Source of the DNA: Marinifaba aquimaris
Lineage (GTDB): Bacteria; Pseudomonadota; Gammaproteobacteria; Enterobacterales; Alteromonadaceae
DNA length: 64,000 nt
Direction of reading: 5' to 3'
NCBI RefSeq assembly: GCF_013328345.1
Contig: NZ_JABULX010000001.1
Coordinates: 124,001 to 188,000, forward strand
Below the pieces are notes generated by a model that saw only the letters and a program-made list of their open reading frames with translations, had not been told where the DNA came from and made no database searches. Position numbers and translations under genes: made by a program. This document shows positions 27,992 to 36,410 of the stretch, one piece after another; the stretch's first letter is position 1, and each line of letters begins with the position of its first letter.

Positions 27992-28150
27992 CTAACTAAA
28001 CCATTTAGCATGAGCTAATTCACTAATTTCTGAAGTATTTCGCATCACTAGGCGTATTTCAGCTTTATTACACCACCCTCTTAACTTTTTATAATTATCA
28101 TCTACCAGAGGATCTAAACTGATTTGATAACCTTCCAGTTTACTTTGCAT
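27992..28150 (-). pseudogene. Remnant of a GNAT-type gene, N terminus only
   Basis: A frame starting at the ATG at 28150 gives 52 residues that end at a TAG. It reads ISLDPLVDDNYKKLRGWC near its start, then AEIRLVMRNTSEIS and HAKWF. This looks like the N-terminal part of a GNAT acyltransferase, which normally runs for about 150-190 residues. The frame begins inside the last codons of the amidohydrolase gene, and the rest is missing. It is too short for ordinary gene calls. It could also be a chance resemblance. Confidence 0.5.
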
Positions 28151-29426
28151 GCTTATAAACCACTCCATCCTTCATAACAAAGGCGATGTTTTCCATTAAT
28201 TTGATATTCACTAAAGGGTTGCCTTTAACAGCTACTATATCGGCTAGCTTATCAACTTCTATACTACCTAGCTTGTTTTCAACCCTTAATAAAGTTGCGG
28301 CATTGATTGTTGCAGACTTGATTGCATCCATAGGTTTCATACCGGCCTCAACCATATAACTGAACTCTCGAGCATTTAAACCATGAGGGTAAACACCAGC
28401 ATCAGTCCCATAAGCAATCTTAACACCACGGTTAATCGCTTTGGTGAATGTACTTTGAATTTTAGGGCCTACCGCAGATGCTTTAGGCCTTACCACTTCA
28501 GGGTAAAAGCCTTGTTCTTGAGCTTTTTCTGCTACCCATTTTCCAGCTGTGATAGTTGGTACATACCAAGTACCTTGTTCAATCATCATATTGATGACTT
28601 CATCGTCCATGAATGTACCATGCTCAATAGAATCGACACCTGCTCTGATAGCTCGTTTCATTCCTTGTGCACCATGTGCATGCACAGCAACGACAAAATT
28701 ATAGTCTTTAGCCGCATCCATAATTGCATTGAGTTCAGAATCAGTAAACTGTGGGTTGTCACCACTTTTTGCCAAGCTCAATACGCCACCTGTAACGGTC
28801 AACTTAATTACGTCCGCTCCCTCTTTGTATCGCTGACGAATGGCTTTGTAGGCATCTTCAGGGCTATTTATTACACCCTCTTTTGGCCCAGGGTCTTTCA
28901 TTAGCTCATGGTTTAATCCATTCGTTGGGTCAGCGTGTCCACCGGTAGTTGCGATCGTTTTGCCAGCGGTATAAATTCTCGGACCAATTACCCAGCCTTT
29001 ATTAATTGCATTTCTTAAACTGACAGTTACCCCTTTACTTAACTCTCCTAAGTCCCTCACTGTTGTGAAGCCAGCCATAAGTGTATCTTTTGCGTAGACG
29101 GTAGAACGTAGTGCATAATCAGTAGGATTCAAGAAGAATTTTTCACTGTAAGCGCCTTTAGTAAATTCACCAGATAGATGAGTATGCATATCCATTAATC
29201 CCGGCATAAGTGTATGCTCTGATAAATCGATTAACTCATCGCTTTCACTTGGCGTGATAAAACCTAATTCAACAGAGACAATCTTATTTCCTTTGACCCT
29301 AACAGAGACATTATTTTTAACCGTACTGGCTACACCGTCAATCAAGCTACCAGCGTGAATTAACAAGCTTTTCGCAAAAGCGCTCGGAGTGATTATAAAC
29401 AACAAGAAAAAAACAACAGCTTTCAT
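28140..29426 (-). CDS. Secreted-type metal-dependent amidohydrolase
   Basis: This 428-residue protein of the amidohydrolase superfamily (imidazolonepropionase/Xaa-Pro dipeptidase-like group) has a clear signal peptide, [18 protein letters not shown]. Metal-site motifs are [33 protein letters not shown] and [11 protein letters not shown]. An AGAGG-type ribosome site precedes the ATG. It has no evident role in sugar synthesis and separates pseG from the acyl module, overlapping the GNAT remnant. It is therefore probably a later insertion. Confidence 0.85.
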   Translation of the reverse strand: MKAVVFFLLFIITPSAFAKSLLIHAGSLIDGVASTVKNNVSVRVKGNKIVSVELGFITPSESDELIDLSEHTLMPGLMDMHTHLSGEFTKGAYSEKFFLNPTDYALRSTVYAKDTLMAGFTTVRDLGELSKGVTVSLRNAINKGWVIGPRIYTAGKTIATTGGHADPTNGLNHELMKDPGPKEGVINSPEDAYKAIRQRYKEGADVIKLTVTGGVLSLAKSGDNPQFTDSELNAIMDAAKDYNFVVAVHAHGAQGMKRAIRAGVDSIEHGTFMDDEVINMMIEQGTWYVPTITAGKWVAEKAQEQGFYPEVVRPKASAVGPKIQSTFTKAINRGVKIAYGTDAGVYPHGLNAREFSYMVEAGMKPMDAIKSATINAATLLRVENKLGSIEVDKLADIVAVKGNPLVNIKLMENIAFVMKDGVVYKHAK

Positions 29427-29448
29427 GCTTTAACCTCTATATATGGTC

Positions 29449-30495
29449 TTATTTAAGTGTAGGTGGCTTAAGAAAAAACTCACTTTTTATAGCCAAAGCA
29501 CAATTGAGGGCACCTTCATCACCGTAATGGTCAGTTTTATCATGCATACCTTTTAATGCAGACGCATTTAAAACGTCTTTGCAAACACGTTCAAAAATTA
29601 ATTCATCAAACTCAGCGCCTACATTGATCACCTTTGCCCAACCTTGCTCTGCTGCAATTTGGCTGTTTGCTATTTGGTTCTCATAGGCAGCAAGTAAAAT
29701 AGCAGGAGTAGCTAATGCAAATAATTCAAATTGCGTGCCTCCTGCTGCGCTGATAACGAGCTGTTTATTCGCTAGAATAGAGGCAATGTTGGGAGGGTTT
29801 ATTGACCAACAAAGATAAGGGTAATCAGATTTTAAAGATGACAACTGTTTTATTAGTTCAGCTTGTTCAGATACTGCTGCACCAATAATAACGTTGACAT
29901 CAGGCGATATCCCCTGTTGATTCAGTACTTTAATAAGACTTATCGTCACTGGTAATGTTAGGGCTCGAGGATCGCTCCCCCCCAGTATAATTGCAATTCC
30001 CGATCGCTTAGACCAGGTCACAGGTAACTGCCCAGTAATTTCTTGCCTTAACAGGCGATAGTTCTCACCTGTCAGTAATTTTACACCCTGTTTTGGATAA
30101 TTTGGCGTATTCGCTTTATAGACAGACGGGTTGACGATAATAGAAGCATGTAGTTCTCCTAAGTCATTATTGTCGTCAATTGCAACCATATAAAGACCAT
30201 TTTGCTTAAGCGCTAAACGATACTCAGTGCTAAAGTGATAACCGTCAATGACCAAAACATCGGTATTAAACTGCTCAGCACATTGAGTAACCTCAGTTGT
30301 ACTTTTGGCATCTTCAAGTGTGATATATTGAAAGTCAAAGCAAGGCAGCTTTTCTAAAAATGCTTGCGTTTGAGTATCAACTAAAAAAATACTGCGAATT
30401 TCTACTTGGTCTAAAGCTTGAGCTAATGCAAAACAGCGAACTAAATGGCCTGTTCCCATTTGTGAACTGGCATCAACCCTAAATAAAATATTCAC
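29449..30495 (-). CDS. pseG: UDP-2,4-diacetamido-2,4,6-trideoxy-beta-L-altropyranose hydrolase
   Basis: The N terminus ILFRVDASSQMGTGHLVRC is the PseG signature; the histidine after GTG is the catalytic residue in known PseG. It removes UDP from the 2,4-diacetamido altrose derivative to give the substrate of PseI. The GT-B-like second half has SAAGGTQFELFALATPAIL. Length of 348 residues is normal. It lies 6 bases after pseI and is thus in the same transcript. Confidence 0.9.
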   Translation of the reverse strand: MNILFRVDASSQMGTGHLVRCFALAQALDQVEIRSIFLVDTQTQAFLEKLPCFDFQYITLEDAKSTTEVTQCAEQFNTDVLVIDGYHFSTEYRLALKQNGLYMVAIDDNNDLGELHASIIVNPSVYKANTPNYPKQGVKLLTGENYRLLRQEITGQLPVTWSKRSGIAIILGGSDPRALTLPVTISLIKVLNQQGISPDVNVIIGAAVSEQAELIKQLSSLKSDYPYLCWSINPPNIASILANKQLVISAAGGTQFELFALATPAILLAAYENQIANSQIAAEQGWAKVINVGAEFDELIFERVCKDVLNASALKGMHDKTDHYGDEGALNCALAIKSEFFLKPPTLK

Positions 30496-30501
30496 ACCGA
30501 A

Positions 30502-31569
30502 TCAGTCCAAAAAGCCAGACACATGATCAGGGTAAATGGCATCGCCTGCATTTAAAGCGTGTTTGGCATGAGCTTGCAATACACTTTTATAATGTTTAGG
30601 CGCTAACCCAATAGCAGGCCTCACTACTTGTGTATTGTCTCGCGTAAATGCTTCCCCCTTTGCTATGGCCTTAGTAGCAAAGATAGACCGTCGATAATAT
30701 TTCGACTTTTCTTCAGCTGCAGTACCACCATAGACAACCGCCCCCATAGCTTGAGAAGCAGCAACACTGGCCTCGACGAGTGCTTTAAACTCTGCAGGTT
30801 CAAGTGAAAATGCGGCATCAACCCCACCTGCATTTCGGTCTAAAACAAAGTGTTTTTCAATAACACAAGCCCCGAGCGCAACTGCAGCCACAGATACACC
30901 AATACCTCGCGTATGATCAGATAACCCAACCAACACGTCAAAACGTTTAGTTAAATCAGAAATAGTATTTAAGTTAGTATTTTCAGGTGTCGCCGGGTAA
31001 GTACTCGTGCACTTTAATAAAATAATATCTTCTGCACCTACACCTTTTGCTGCCATTAGTGCCTGTTCGATTTCAGCTTTAGAGGCCATACCGGTTGACA
31101 AAATCAGTGGTTTTCCAGTGCTAGCAGCCTTTTCTATTAACGGAATATCAGTTAGCTCAAAAGATGCAATTTTGTAGGCTGGAACATCGAGCGTTTCAAG
31201 GAAATCGACGGCTTGCTCATCGAATGGCGAACTAAAAGCGATTAGACCTAGCTCTTTTGCATAATCAAATATTGCTTGATGCCAATCGTAAGGTGTACAA
31301 GCTTGCTGATATAAATCATGGAGATGTCGACCGTACCACAAAGAGTCTTTTTCCATGATTCTAAAGTTATCTGAATCAATATTAAGCGTCATAGAGTCGG
31401 CTGTATATGTCTGAAGCTTGATAGCATCTACACCCGCTTCACTTGCCGCTTTGATCATTTTTTTAGCAAGTGCCAAATCCTGGTTATGATTACCAGATAA
31501 TTCTGCAATGATGAATGGCAATTGCCCTTCACCAATTTTTCTTTGGGCAATTTCAATAATATTTTTCAT
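30502..31569 (-). CDS. pseI: Pseudaminic acid synthase
   Basis: This NeuB-family enzyme of 355 residues condenses the PseG product with phosphoenolpyruvate. It has PFIIAELSGNHNQDLALAKK, KLQTYTADSMTLN (a PseI-type variant of KFQT), SDHTRGIGVSVAAVALGA and EKHFVLDRNAGGVDAAFS. The C terminus shows the SAF domain. It differs clearly from legI, in line with the second nonulosonate pathway. Its ATG overlaps the stop of the GT9-like gene by one base. Confidence 0.9.
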   Translation of the reverse strand: MKNIIEIAQRKIGEGQLPFIIAELSGNHNQDLALAKKMIKAASEAGVDAIKLQTYTADSMTLNIDSDNFRIMEKDSLWYGRHLHDLYQQACTPYDWHQAIFDYAKELGLIAFSSPFDEQAVDFLETLDVPAYKIASFELTDIPLIEKAASTGKPLILSTGMASKAEIEQALMAAKGVGAEDIILLKCTSTYPATPENTNLNTISDLTKRFDVLVGLSDHTRGIGVSVAAVALGACVIEKHFVLDRNAGGVDAAFSLEPAEFKALVEASVAASQAMGAVVYGGTAAEEKSKYYRRSIFATKAIAKGEAFTRDNTQVVRPAIGLAPKHYKSVLQAHAKHALNAGDAIYPDHVSGFLD

Positions 31570-32537
31570 TAACTTAGCGGTACGATTTCTTTGATACTAT
31601 CCACGAGACTGGCCACTTCAACTTCACTCAAACTACTGTTTTCAATCGTATAATCAGCCATTAATGTCACTGGTGGTAAGTCACCTGCTAACGTCAATGT
31701 AGGACAAGCAACGGCTTTAGCAAGCCATAATGATGCATTCGCTGTGGTGACGGCTAAATCAGCTTGTTTCAAAAGCGCTAATTGCTGTTTGATGGGAGTA
31801 GAAGAATTGAAGCTGCTGACAACATGATAGCCTAAGTCTTCCAATGCCCACTTGAGCTGCTTAGTAAAAGGATATCCCTGTTCCTGTCCCGTGGTTTGAG
31901 TTGCTAGGGCAATAATTTTTTTGTCTGATTTGACTTCATTTAAACTAATAGCTGGCTCTACATCGATGTGATTGTCGTAAGTAAAGTTTGTTAACCCGCA
32001 AGCTTTAGCTAGATAATACTCGCCATAACCTTTCTCAGCGGGTGATGTTTGCCACCACTGCGTATGCCAGCTGACCATAGTAAAAAAGCTTGATTCTAAA
32101 TATTCTCGAGCATCGCTTACATATTCAGGCTTAAGCGTTTGAGTTTGAAATTCAGTGATGAGATCTTGCACTGACTTATTCATCGTATTACCGATGACGT
32201 TTTCACCGGCATCTTTTAAAAAACGAGCGAGAAAACAAGGCATAAAATGCGTATCTAAACAAATAATTTCATCATAGCCAATTCTCACTATATCCTCTGC
32301 CAAGCCCAAAAAGCTTTCCATCGCAGGTAAAATGTTATCTGGCCAGGTTCCATTTGGCAGTAGCTGAACCTTAATTCGTTTATCAACCAAGTCTGCAATT
32401 TCAGCACCTTGGTCATGTGTTAAAAAAGTAATCTCAGCATCAAGGTATTTTTGTTGATAATGACGAAGTGCGGGAACACCAATACTGATCACATCGGCGA
32501 GAGTCATCATTCGAATAATTAAGATTTTTTTGCTCAT
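31569..32537 (-). CDS. GT9-like (heptosyltransferase-related) glycosyltransferase
   Basis: This 322-residue protein has a GT-B layout: ILIIRMMTLADVISIGVPALRHY at the start, as in ADP-heptose transferases, and a C-terminal VTTANASLWLAKAVACPTL-type nucleotide-sugar region. I did not see all residues of the heptosyltransferase active site, so a different donor is likely. It is placed between pseF and pseI. It might act on the pseudaminic acid glycan or on its acceptor. Confidence 0.55.
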   Translation of the reverse strand: MSKKILIIRMMTLADVISIGVPALRHYQQKYLDAEITFLTHDQGAEIADLVDKRIKVQLLPNGTWPDNILPAMESFLGLAEDIVRIGYDEIICLDTHFMPCFLARFLKDAGENVIGNTMNKSVQDLITEFQTQTLKPEYVSDAREYLESSFFTMVSWHTQWWQTSPAEKGYGEYYLAKACGLTNFTYDNHIDVEPAISLNEVKSDKKIIALATQTTGQEQGYPFTKQLKWALEDLGYHVVSSFNSSTPIKQQLALLKQADLAVTTANASLWLAKAVACPTLTLAGDLPPVTLMADYTIENSSLSEVEVASLVDSIKEIVPLS

Positions 32538-32552
32538 GTTTTCCTTTACTCT

Positions 32553-33269
32553 TTAATCGTCATTTGAATGTTTAGATTGAACGTAAGCTTGGTACATCAA
32601 CTCAGCTCTAAACCAATCTTCCTCAGTATCAATATCTTGAACTAAATGCCTTGGTAGGATGATGGGTAAACTGTGAGTTGAGAACATGCCAGTTTTTGGT
32701 TCAGCTAAATAACCTTTGCCAACTTTACCCCAATAAAATTGCCCTGCATCGTGATAAGCCTCGACCAAATCTTGAGAGCGCTTAGCGATATATTCAGGAT
32801 ACATTGGGCTTACGCCACCGCCTTGCATTTTTATCGCTCTTTGAATTGGAAAAGCAAAAGTCGTGCATGAAAAAGCAAAGGCTTTATCTTCATTTTCCAG
32901 CAACAGCGCTAAGCCGGTGCGTAAATAGCTTGCTTCTAAAAAAGGCGCGGTCGCATAGATGCAACATGCATAATCAATTCTATCTCCTTGTTGCTGGAAA
33001 TAACGAATAGCATGTTCGGTAACAGGCGTGGTCCCGGTAAAATCATCGGATAGTTCCGCAGGCCGAATAAATGGGACTTCAGCGCCATATTCAATTGCAA
33101 CTTGTGCAATTTCATCACAATCGGTTGAAACCACAATTTTGTCAAAAACTTGGCTAGCTTTTGCCGCCTCTATTGAGTAAGCAAGCAAAGGTTTACCAGC
33201 GAACAACTTGATATTTTTTTTGGCTATTCTTTTACTTCCACCACGAGCGGGAATAACAGCTAAATTCAT
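32553..33269 (-). CDS. pseF: Pseudaminic acid cytidylyltransferase
   Basis: The N terminus IPARGGSKRIAKKNIKLFAG is the CMP-nonulosonate synthetase signature, followed by KPLLAYSIEAAKASQVFDK and STDCDEIAQVA. The 238 residues match PseF. It activates pseudaminic acid with CTP. A FliA-like element lies about 40 bases upstream, overlapping the end of pseC. It is the second cytidylyltransferase of the window; the first (legF) sits with the leg genes. Confidence 0.88.
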   Translation of the reverse strand: MNLAVIPARGGSKRIAKKNIKLFAGKPLLAYSIEAAKASQVFDKIVVSTDCDEIAQVAIEYGAEVPFIRPAELSDDFTGTTPVTEHAIRYFQQQGDRIDYACCIYATAPFLEASYLRTGLALLLENEDKAFAFSCTTFAFPIQRAIKMQGGGVSPMYPEYIAKRSQDLVEAYHDAGQFYWGKVGKGYLAEPKTGMFSTHSLPIILPRHLVQDIDTEEDWFRAELMYQAYVQSKHSNDD

Positions 33270-33307
33270 TTCTTGTTAACTTTTTTAAATCAGTTTCATT
33301 ATGCTAT

Positions 33308-33334
33308 TTGTCGGCTTGCTTAAGATATTCTTAA
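33308..33334 (-). promoter_or_regulatory. Possible FliA-like promoter of pseF
   Basis: The minus strand reads TTAAG, 15 bases, then CCGACAA; the G before it makes GCCGACAA. This is one mismatch each in the -35 and -10 elements relative to the flagellin sites. It lies in the 61-base gap between pseC and pseF, and the -35 starts inside the pseC stop codon. Confidence 0.45.
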
Positions 33335-34521
33335 GGCTTAGTTTGTTTTAAAGCCGCTAACAAACATTCAATTACTTTTTGCTGCTGCTGATATGTTAAT
33401 GCCGGAAATAAAGGGAGCGTTAATGCCGATTGGTAATATTGCTCAGCTATAGGAAAATCGCCTTTTTTAAACCCCATCTGTTGATAAAAAGGTTGAAGGT
33501 GCACTGGAATATAATGAACATTAACACCAATATTATTCGCTCTTAGGGCATCAAATACGACCTTGCGCTGTTTGGCAGGAATTTGGATTGTGTATATGTG
33601 CCAGGCAGACTGTTCTGACAATAGTGGCAATTTAATTGAATATTCATCTAAGTGATTCGCTAACAAGGCGTGATATTTTTTGGCTTTCTCTAGCCTAAGC
33701 TCGATATAGTGACTGAGTTTTTTAAGCTGACTTATACCTAGAGCTGCCTGTAAATCACTTAGCCGGTAATTATAGCCAAGCTCAACCTGCTGATAGTACC
33801 AGTCACCATGCTCTAAACGTTCAGTCGCGCAGCTCATCTGAGTTTCATCACGAGTCACCCCGTGTTTAGCAAATAGATTTAATCGCTTAGCAAGTTTTGC
33901 ATCATTTGTTAATACAGCGCCACCTTCAGCTGTGGTTATCGGTTTTACAGGATGAAAGCTACATATGGTGGCACTTGAATAATTACAACAGCCAATCATC
34001 TGCTGCTGGTATTGACCGCCAAAAGCATGACTCGCATCTTCGATGACAGAAAAATAATATTTTTTAGCTAACTTATCAATTGCCTGCATATCACAACTCA
34101 AACCTGCAAAATGCACCACGATGACAACTTTAGGTAAACAGTTATGCTTTTCAGCCCAGCGTAACTTCTCTGCAAGGGATTCAACTGAAATATTTAAGGT
34201 ATCACTATCAATATCAACAAAATCAACTTCGGCTTGGCAATACAGAGCACAGTTTGCAGATGCAACAAAGGTATTTGGACTTGTCCATACCTTATCCCCC
34301 TTACCGACACCTAGTGCTAAACAGGCAATATGCAGAGCTGATGTACCAGAGTTGACGGCAACTGCATATTGCGCGCCGGCAAATTCAGCAAGACGAGCTT
34401 CAAATTCAGGGACCTTTTGGCCTTGAGTTAAAAAGTGGTTTTCTAAAACATCAATGGCCGCATCAATATCATCTTGCTCAATGTGATGCATGCCATAGGG
34501 AATATGAGATTGCTCAGACAT
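33331..34521 (-). CDS. pseC: UDP-4-amino-4,6-dideoxy-N-acetyl-beta-L-altrosamine transaminase
   Basis: This 396-residue PLP aminotransferase has its lysine in SFHPVKPITTAEGGAV, the form found in PseC. YGMHHIEQDDIDAAIDVL at the N terminus is also typical of PseC. It aminates the keto sugar from PseB. Its start is 42 bases below pseB. A TAATA-N15-CCGATAT element there is weak support for a separate promoter. Confidence 0.9.
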   Translation of the reverse strand: MSEQSHIPYGMHHIEQDDIDAAIDVLENHFLTQGQKVPEFEARLAEFAGAQYAVAVNSGTSALHIACLALGVGKGDKVWTSPNTFVASANCALYCQAEVDFVDIDSDTLNISVESLAEKLRWAEKHNCLPKVVIVVHFAGLSCDMQAIDKLAKKYYFSVIEDASHAFGGQYQQQMIGCCNYSSATICSFHPVKPITTAEGGAVLTNDAKLAKRLNLFAKHGVTRDETQMSCATERLEHGDWYYQQVELGYNYRLSDLQAALGISQLKKLSHYIELRLEKAKKYHALLANHLDEYSIKLPLLSEQSAWHIYTIQIPAKQRKVVFDALRANNIGVNVHYIPVHLQPFYQQMGFKKGDFPIAEQYYQSALTLPLFPALTYQQQQKVIECLLAALKQTKP

Positions 34522-34555
34522 AAAAACGCGTATCCGACTTTACTTTATTAACTTA

Positions 34556-34582
34556 ATATCGGCCTATGCGAAGTTTTTATTA
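34556..34582 (-). promoter_or_regulatory. Weak FliA-like element before pseC
   Basis: The minus strand has GCCGATAT, with TAATA at the proper 15-base distance. The -35 matches only three of five positions and overlaps the pseB coding end. I list it because such elements recur at gene boundaries of this island, but alone it would not be convincing. Confidence 0.3.
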
Positions 34583-35562
34583 AGAACTTTTAATTCATCT
34601 ACTGATAAGAAATGAGGGTTAGTACCGGAATGATATTCAAAAGCATCGGTAGCAGATACTCCTGCTTCACCTAATTTATTCTTGTTGTAATTGAGCTCTT
34701 TTTCAAAAAACGAAATTGCAGGAGTGATCACGTAATGATCATCAAACTCAATCGTTTGGTGAGCGACTTCTTCTGGCACCATTACTTCGTGCATTTTTTC
34801 ACCGGGCCTAATACCAATTAATTCGTGCTCTCTTGTTCCACTCATCGCTTCAACGAGGTCTAAAATGCGAACAGATGGAATTTTCGGCACAAATATTTCG
34901 CCGCCTTGCATGCGCGAGAAGTTCTTAACCACAAACTCAACACCTTGCTCTAGTGGAAGCCAGAAACGAGTCATGTCGGTATGTGTCACGGGAAGCTTTT
35001 CAACGCCTTGGCTTAGTAGTTGTTTAAAAAATGGTACAACAGAACCACGAGAGCCAACCACATTGCCATAACGAACAACAGCAAATCTGGGCCCTTTTGC
35101 ACCAGCAATATTATTTGCTGCAACAAAAAGCTTATCTGATGCGAGCTTAGTTGCACCGTATAAGTTCACAGGATTCGCAGCTTTATCTGTCGATAGCGCG
35201 ATTACACGGCGTACGTTGGCTTCAATACACGCATCGATTACATTTTGTGCGCCCATGATATTCGTCTTGATACACTCCATCGGATTGTATTCAGCGGCAG
35301 GCACTTGTTTTAATGCAGCAGCATGGACAACATAATCAACATCACGCATGGCAGATAAGAGTCTTTCCTTATCCCTAACATTACCAATAAAATAACGCAT
35401 AGCTTTGTGCTGATACTCTTGCTGCATTTCAAATTGCTTAAGCTCATCACGAGAATAAACAATGACCCTCATAGGATTATAATTGGCAAGCAAAAAATTA
35501 ATAAAACATTTACCAAATGAACCTGTGCCACCAGTAATAAGAATTGATTTATTATCAAACAT
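34564..35562 (-). CDS. pseB: UDP-N-acetylglucosamine 4,6-dehydratase (inverting)
   Basis: This 332-residue SDR enzyme has ILITGGTGSFGKCFINFLL, DELKQFEMQQ, STDKAANPVNLYGATKL and VRYGNVVGSRGSVVPFFKQ, all specific to the PseB/FlaA1 group. It starts pseudaminic acid synthesis by dehydrating UDP-GlcNAc with inversion at C5. It is the first sugar gene downstream of the fliD-fliS-fliT set. The gap of 104 bases before it shows no convincing promoter. Confidence 0.93.
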   Translation of the reverse strand: MFDNKSILITGGTGSFGKCFINFLLANYNPMRVIVYSRDELKQFEMQQEYQHKAMRYFIGNVRDKERLLSAMRDVDYVVHAAALKQVPAAEYNPMECIKTNIMGAQNVIDACIEANVRRVIALSTDKAANPVNLYGATKLASDKLFVAANNIAGAKGPRFAVVRYGNVVGSRGSVVPFFKQLLSQGVEKLPVTHTDMTRFWLPLEQGVEFVVKNFSRMQGGEIFVPKIPSVRILDLVEAMSGTREHELIGIRPGEKMHEVMVPEEVAHQTIEFDDHYVITPAISFFEKELNYNKNKLGEAGVSATDAFEYHSGTNPHFLSVDELKVLNKNFA

Positions 35563-35666
35563 ATATAAAGCCTACCAAGCTAATAAAAATAAGGATCTTG
35601 CGCGAACAATCAACAGACTATCGCGGCAGCTAAAAATAGCATAATAAAATCACGAAGTTATGCCAA

Positions 35667-35975
35667 CTATTTATAGTTTTTAACGGCTTTTCTGCCTCTT
35701 ACGAAGTGGTGAAGTTGCTTTTCGGTTTGTTTTAGAAGGGGTTTGAGTATAGTAAGTAACTTTTCATTGTTACTTAGCTCTTGCTCTAAAAAGTGTCGAT
35801 CGGGTACTTCATTACTCTTGATGTAGTTTTCAATCAGGTCATCCCGCTCTTCGATGAGCGAAAATAAATCTTGCTCAGAATACTCGGCTTTATTAAGTAG
35901 TTCTTCAATAGATAAAGTGTTGGACTTTAAAAAGTCCAACGTAAATTTAGAATCGAGCTCTATATTTTTTTTCAC
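35667..35975 (-). CDS. fliT: FliT-like flagellar chaperone
   Basis: This 102-residue, charged, helical protein ends in HHFVRGRKAVKNYK, like short FliT-type proteins of Vibrio and relatives. It overlaps the fliS stop by 4 bases (ATGA type), which is where the chaperone of FliD is expected. No strong domain motif is present, so the call rests on length, composition, C terminus and position. Confidence 0.6.
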   Translation of the reverse strand: MKKNIELDSKFTLDFLKSNTLSIEELLNKAEYSEQDLFSLIEERDDLIENYIKSNEVPDRHFLEQELSNNEKLLTILKPLLKQTEKQLHHFVRGRKAVKNYK

Positions 35976-36403
35976 ACGGCTGCTTTTTGCTGTTTTTGTA
36001 ACTGATAAGCTTCTTGCTTTGCATCCTCAGGTATCGCAGCCCATGCTGTTTTAATAGGCAACATCAGCTGTATCACTTCATCTACAATACTAGTACTATT
36101 TTGAACATGTGCATCAGTTATACGTCCAATCATGTACTCGTACAAGGCAAATAAGTTTTCACTGACCTCGCCGCCTACTTTCATATCTAGTGAATCGCGC
36201 AAATTAACTAATATTGCCGTAACTTTAGATAAGTGTTGCCCTTTGGCTTCAAATTCTTTTCGCTCGATACAACCTTTGGCAAAAGCCATTTTATCCAAGG
36301 CGCCTTGCATTAACATTAAGGTTAATTTGTGTGGATCAGCCAAAGCGATTTCTTGTTTTAAGTTACCTTTTTGGTAAGCATTTATAGCTTTATACATAAC
36401 CAT
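35972..36403 (-). CDS. fliS: Flagellin export chaperone FliS
   Basis: The sequence has the FliS opening YKAINAYQKGNLKQEIALAD, then PHKLTLMLMQGALDKMAFAK, NLRDSLDMKVGGEVSENLFALY and the terminal helices. FliS binds flagellin C termini in the cytoplasm before export. The AGGAGT ribosome site suits the first ATG (36403); a second ATG two codons on is possible. It follows fliD by 7 bases. Confidence 0.9.
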   Translation of the reverse strand: MVMYKAINAYQKGNLKQEIALADPHKLTLMLMQGALDKMAFAKGCIERKEFEAKGQHLSKVTAILVNLRDSLDMKVGGEVSENLFALYEYMIGRITDAHVQNSTSIVDEVIQLMLPIKTAWAAIPEDAKQEAYQLQKQQKAAV

Positions 36404-36410
36404 TTAACTC

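Noticed and set aside
28201-28250. TATCGG inside the amidohydrolase gene as a FliA -10 element
   Set aside because: It lies deep in coding sequence with no TAAAG at the right distance.
1-35600. O-antigen locus instead of flagellar glycan island
   Set aside because: No wzx, wzy or wzz-like genes are seen, while maf, two nonulosonate pathways and FliA-like sites point to flagella. A shared use for lipopolysaccharide remains possible.
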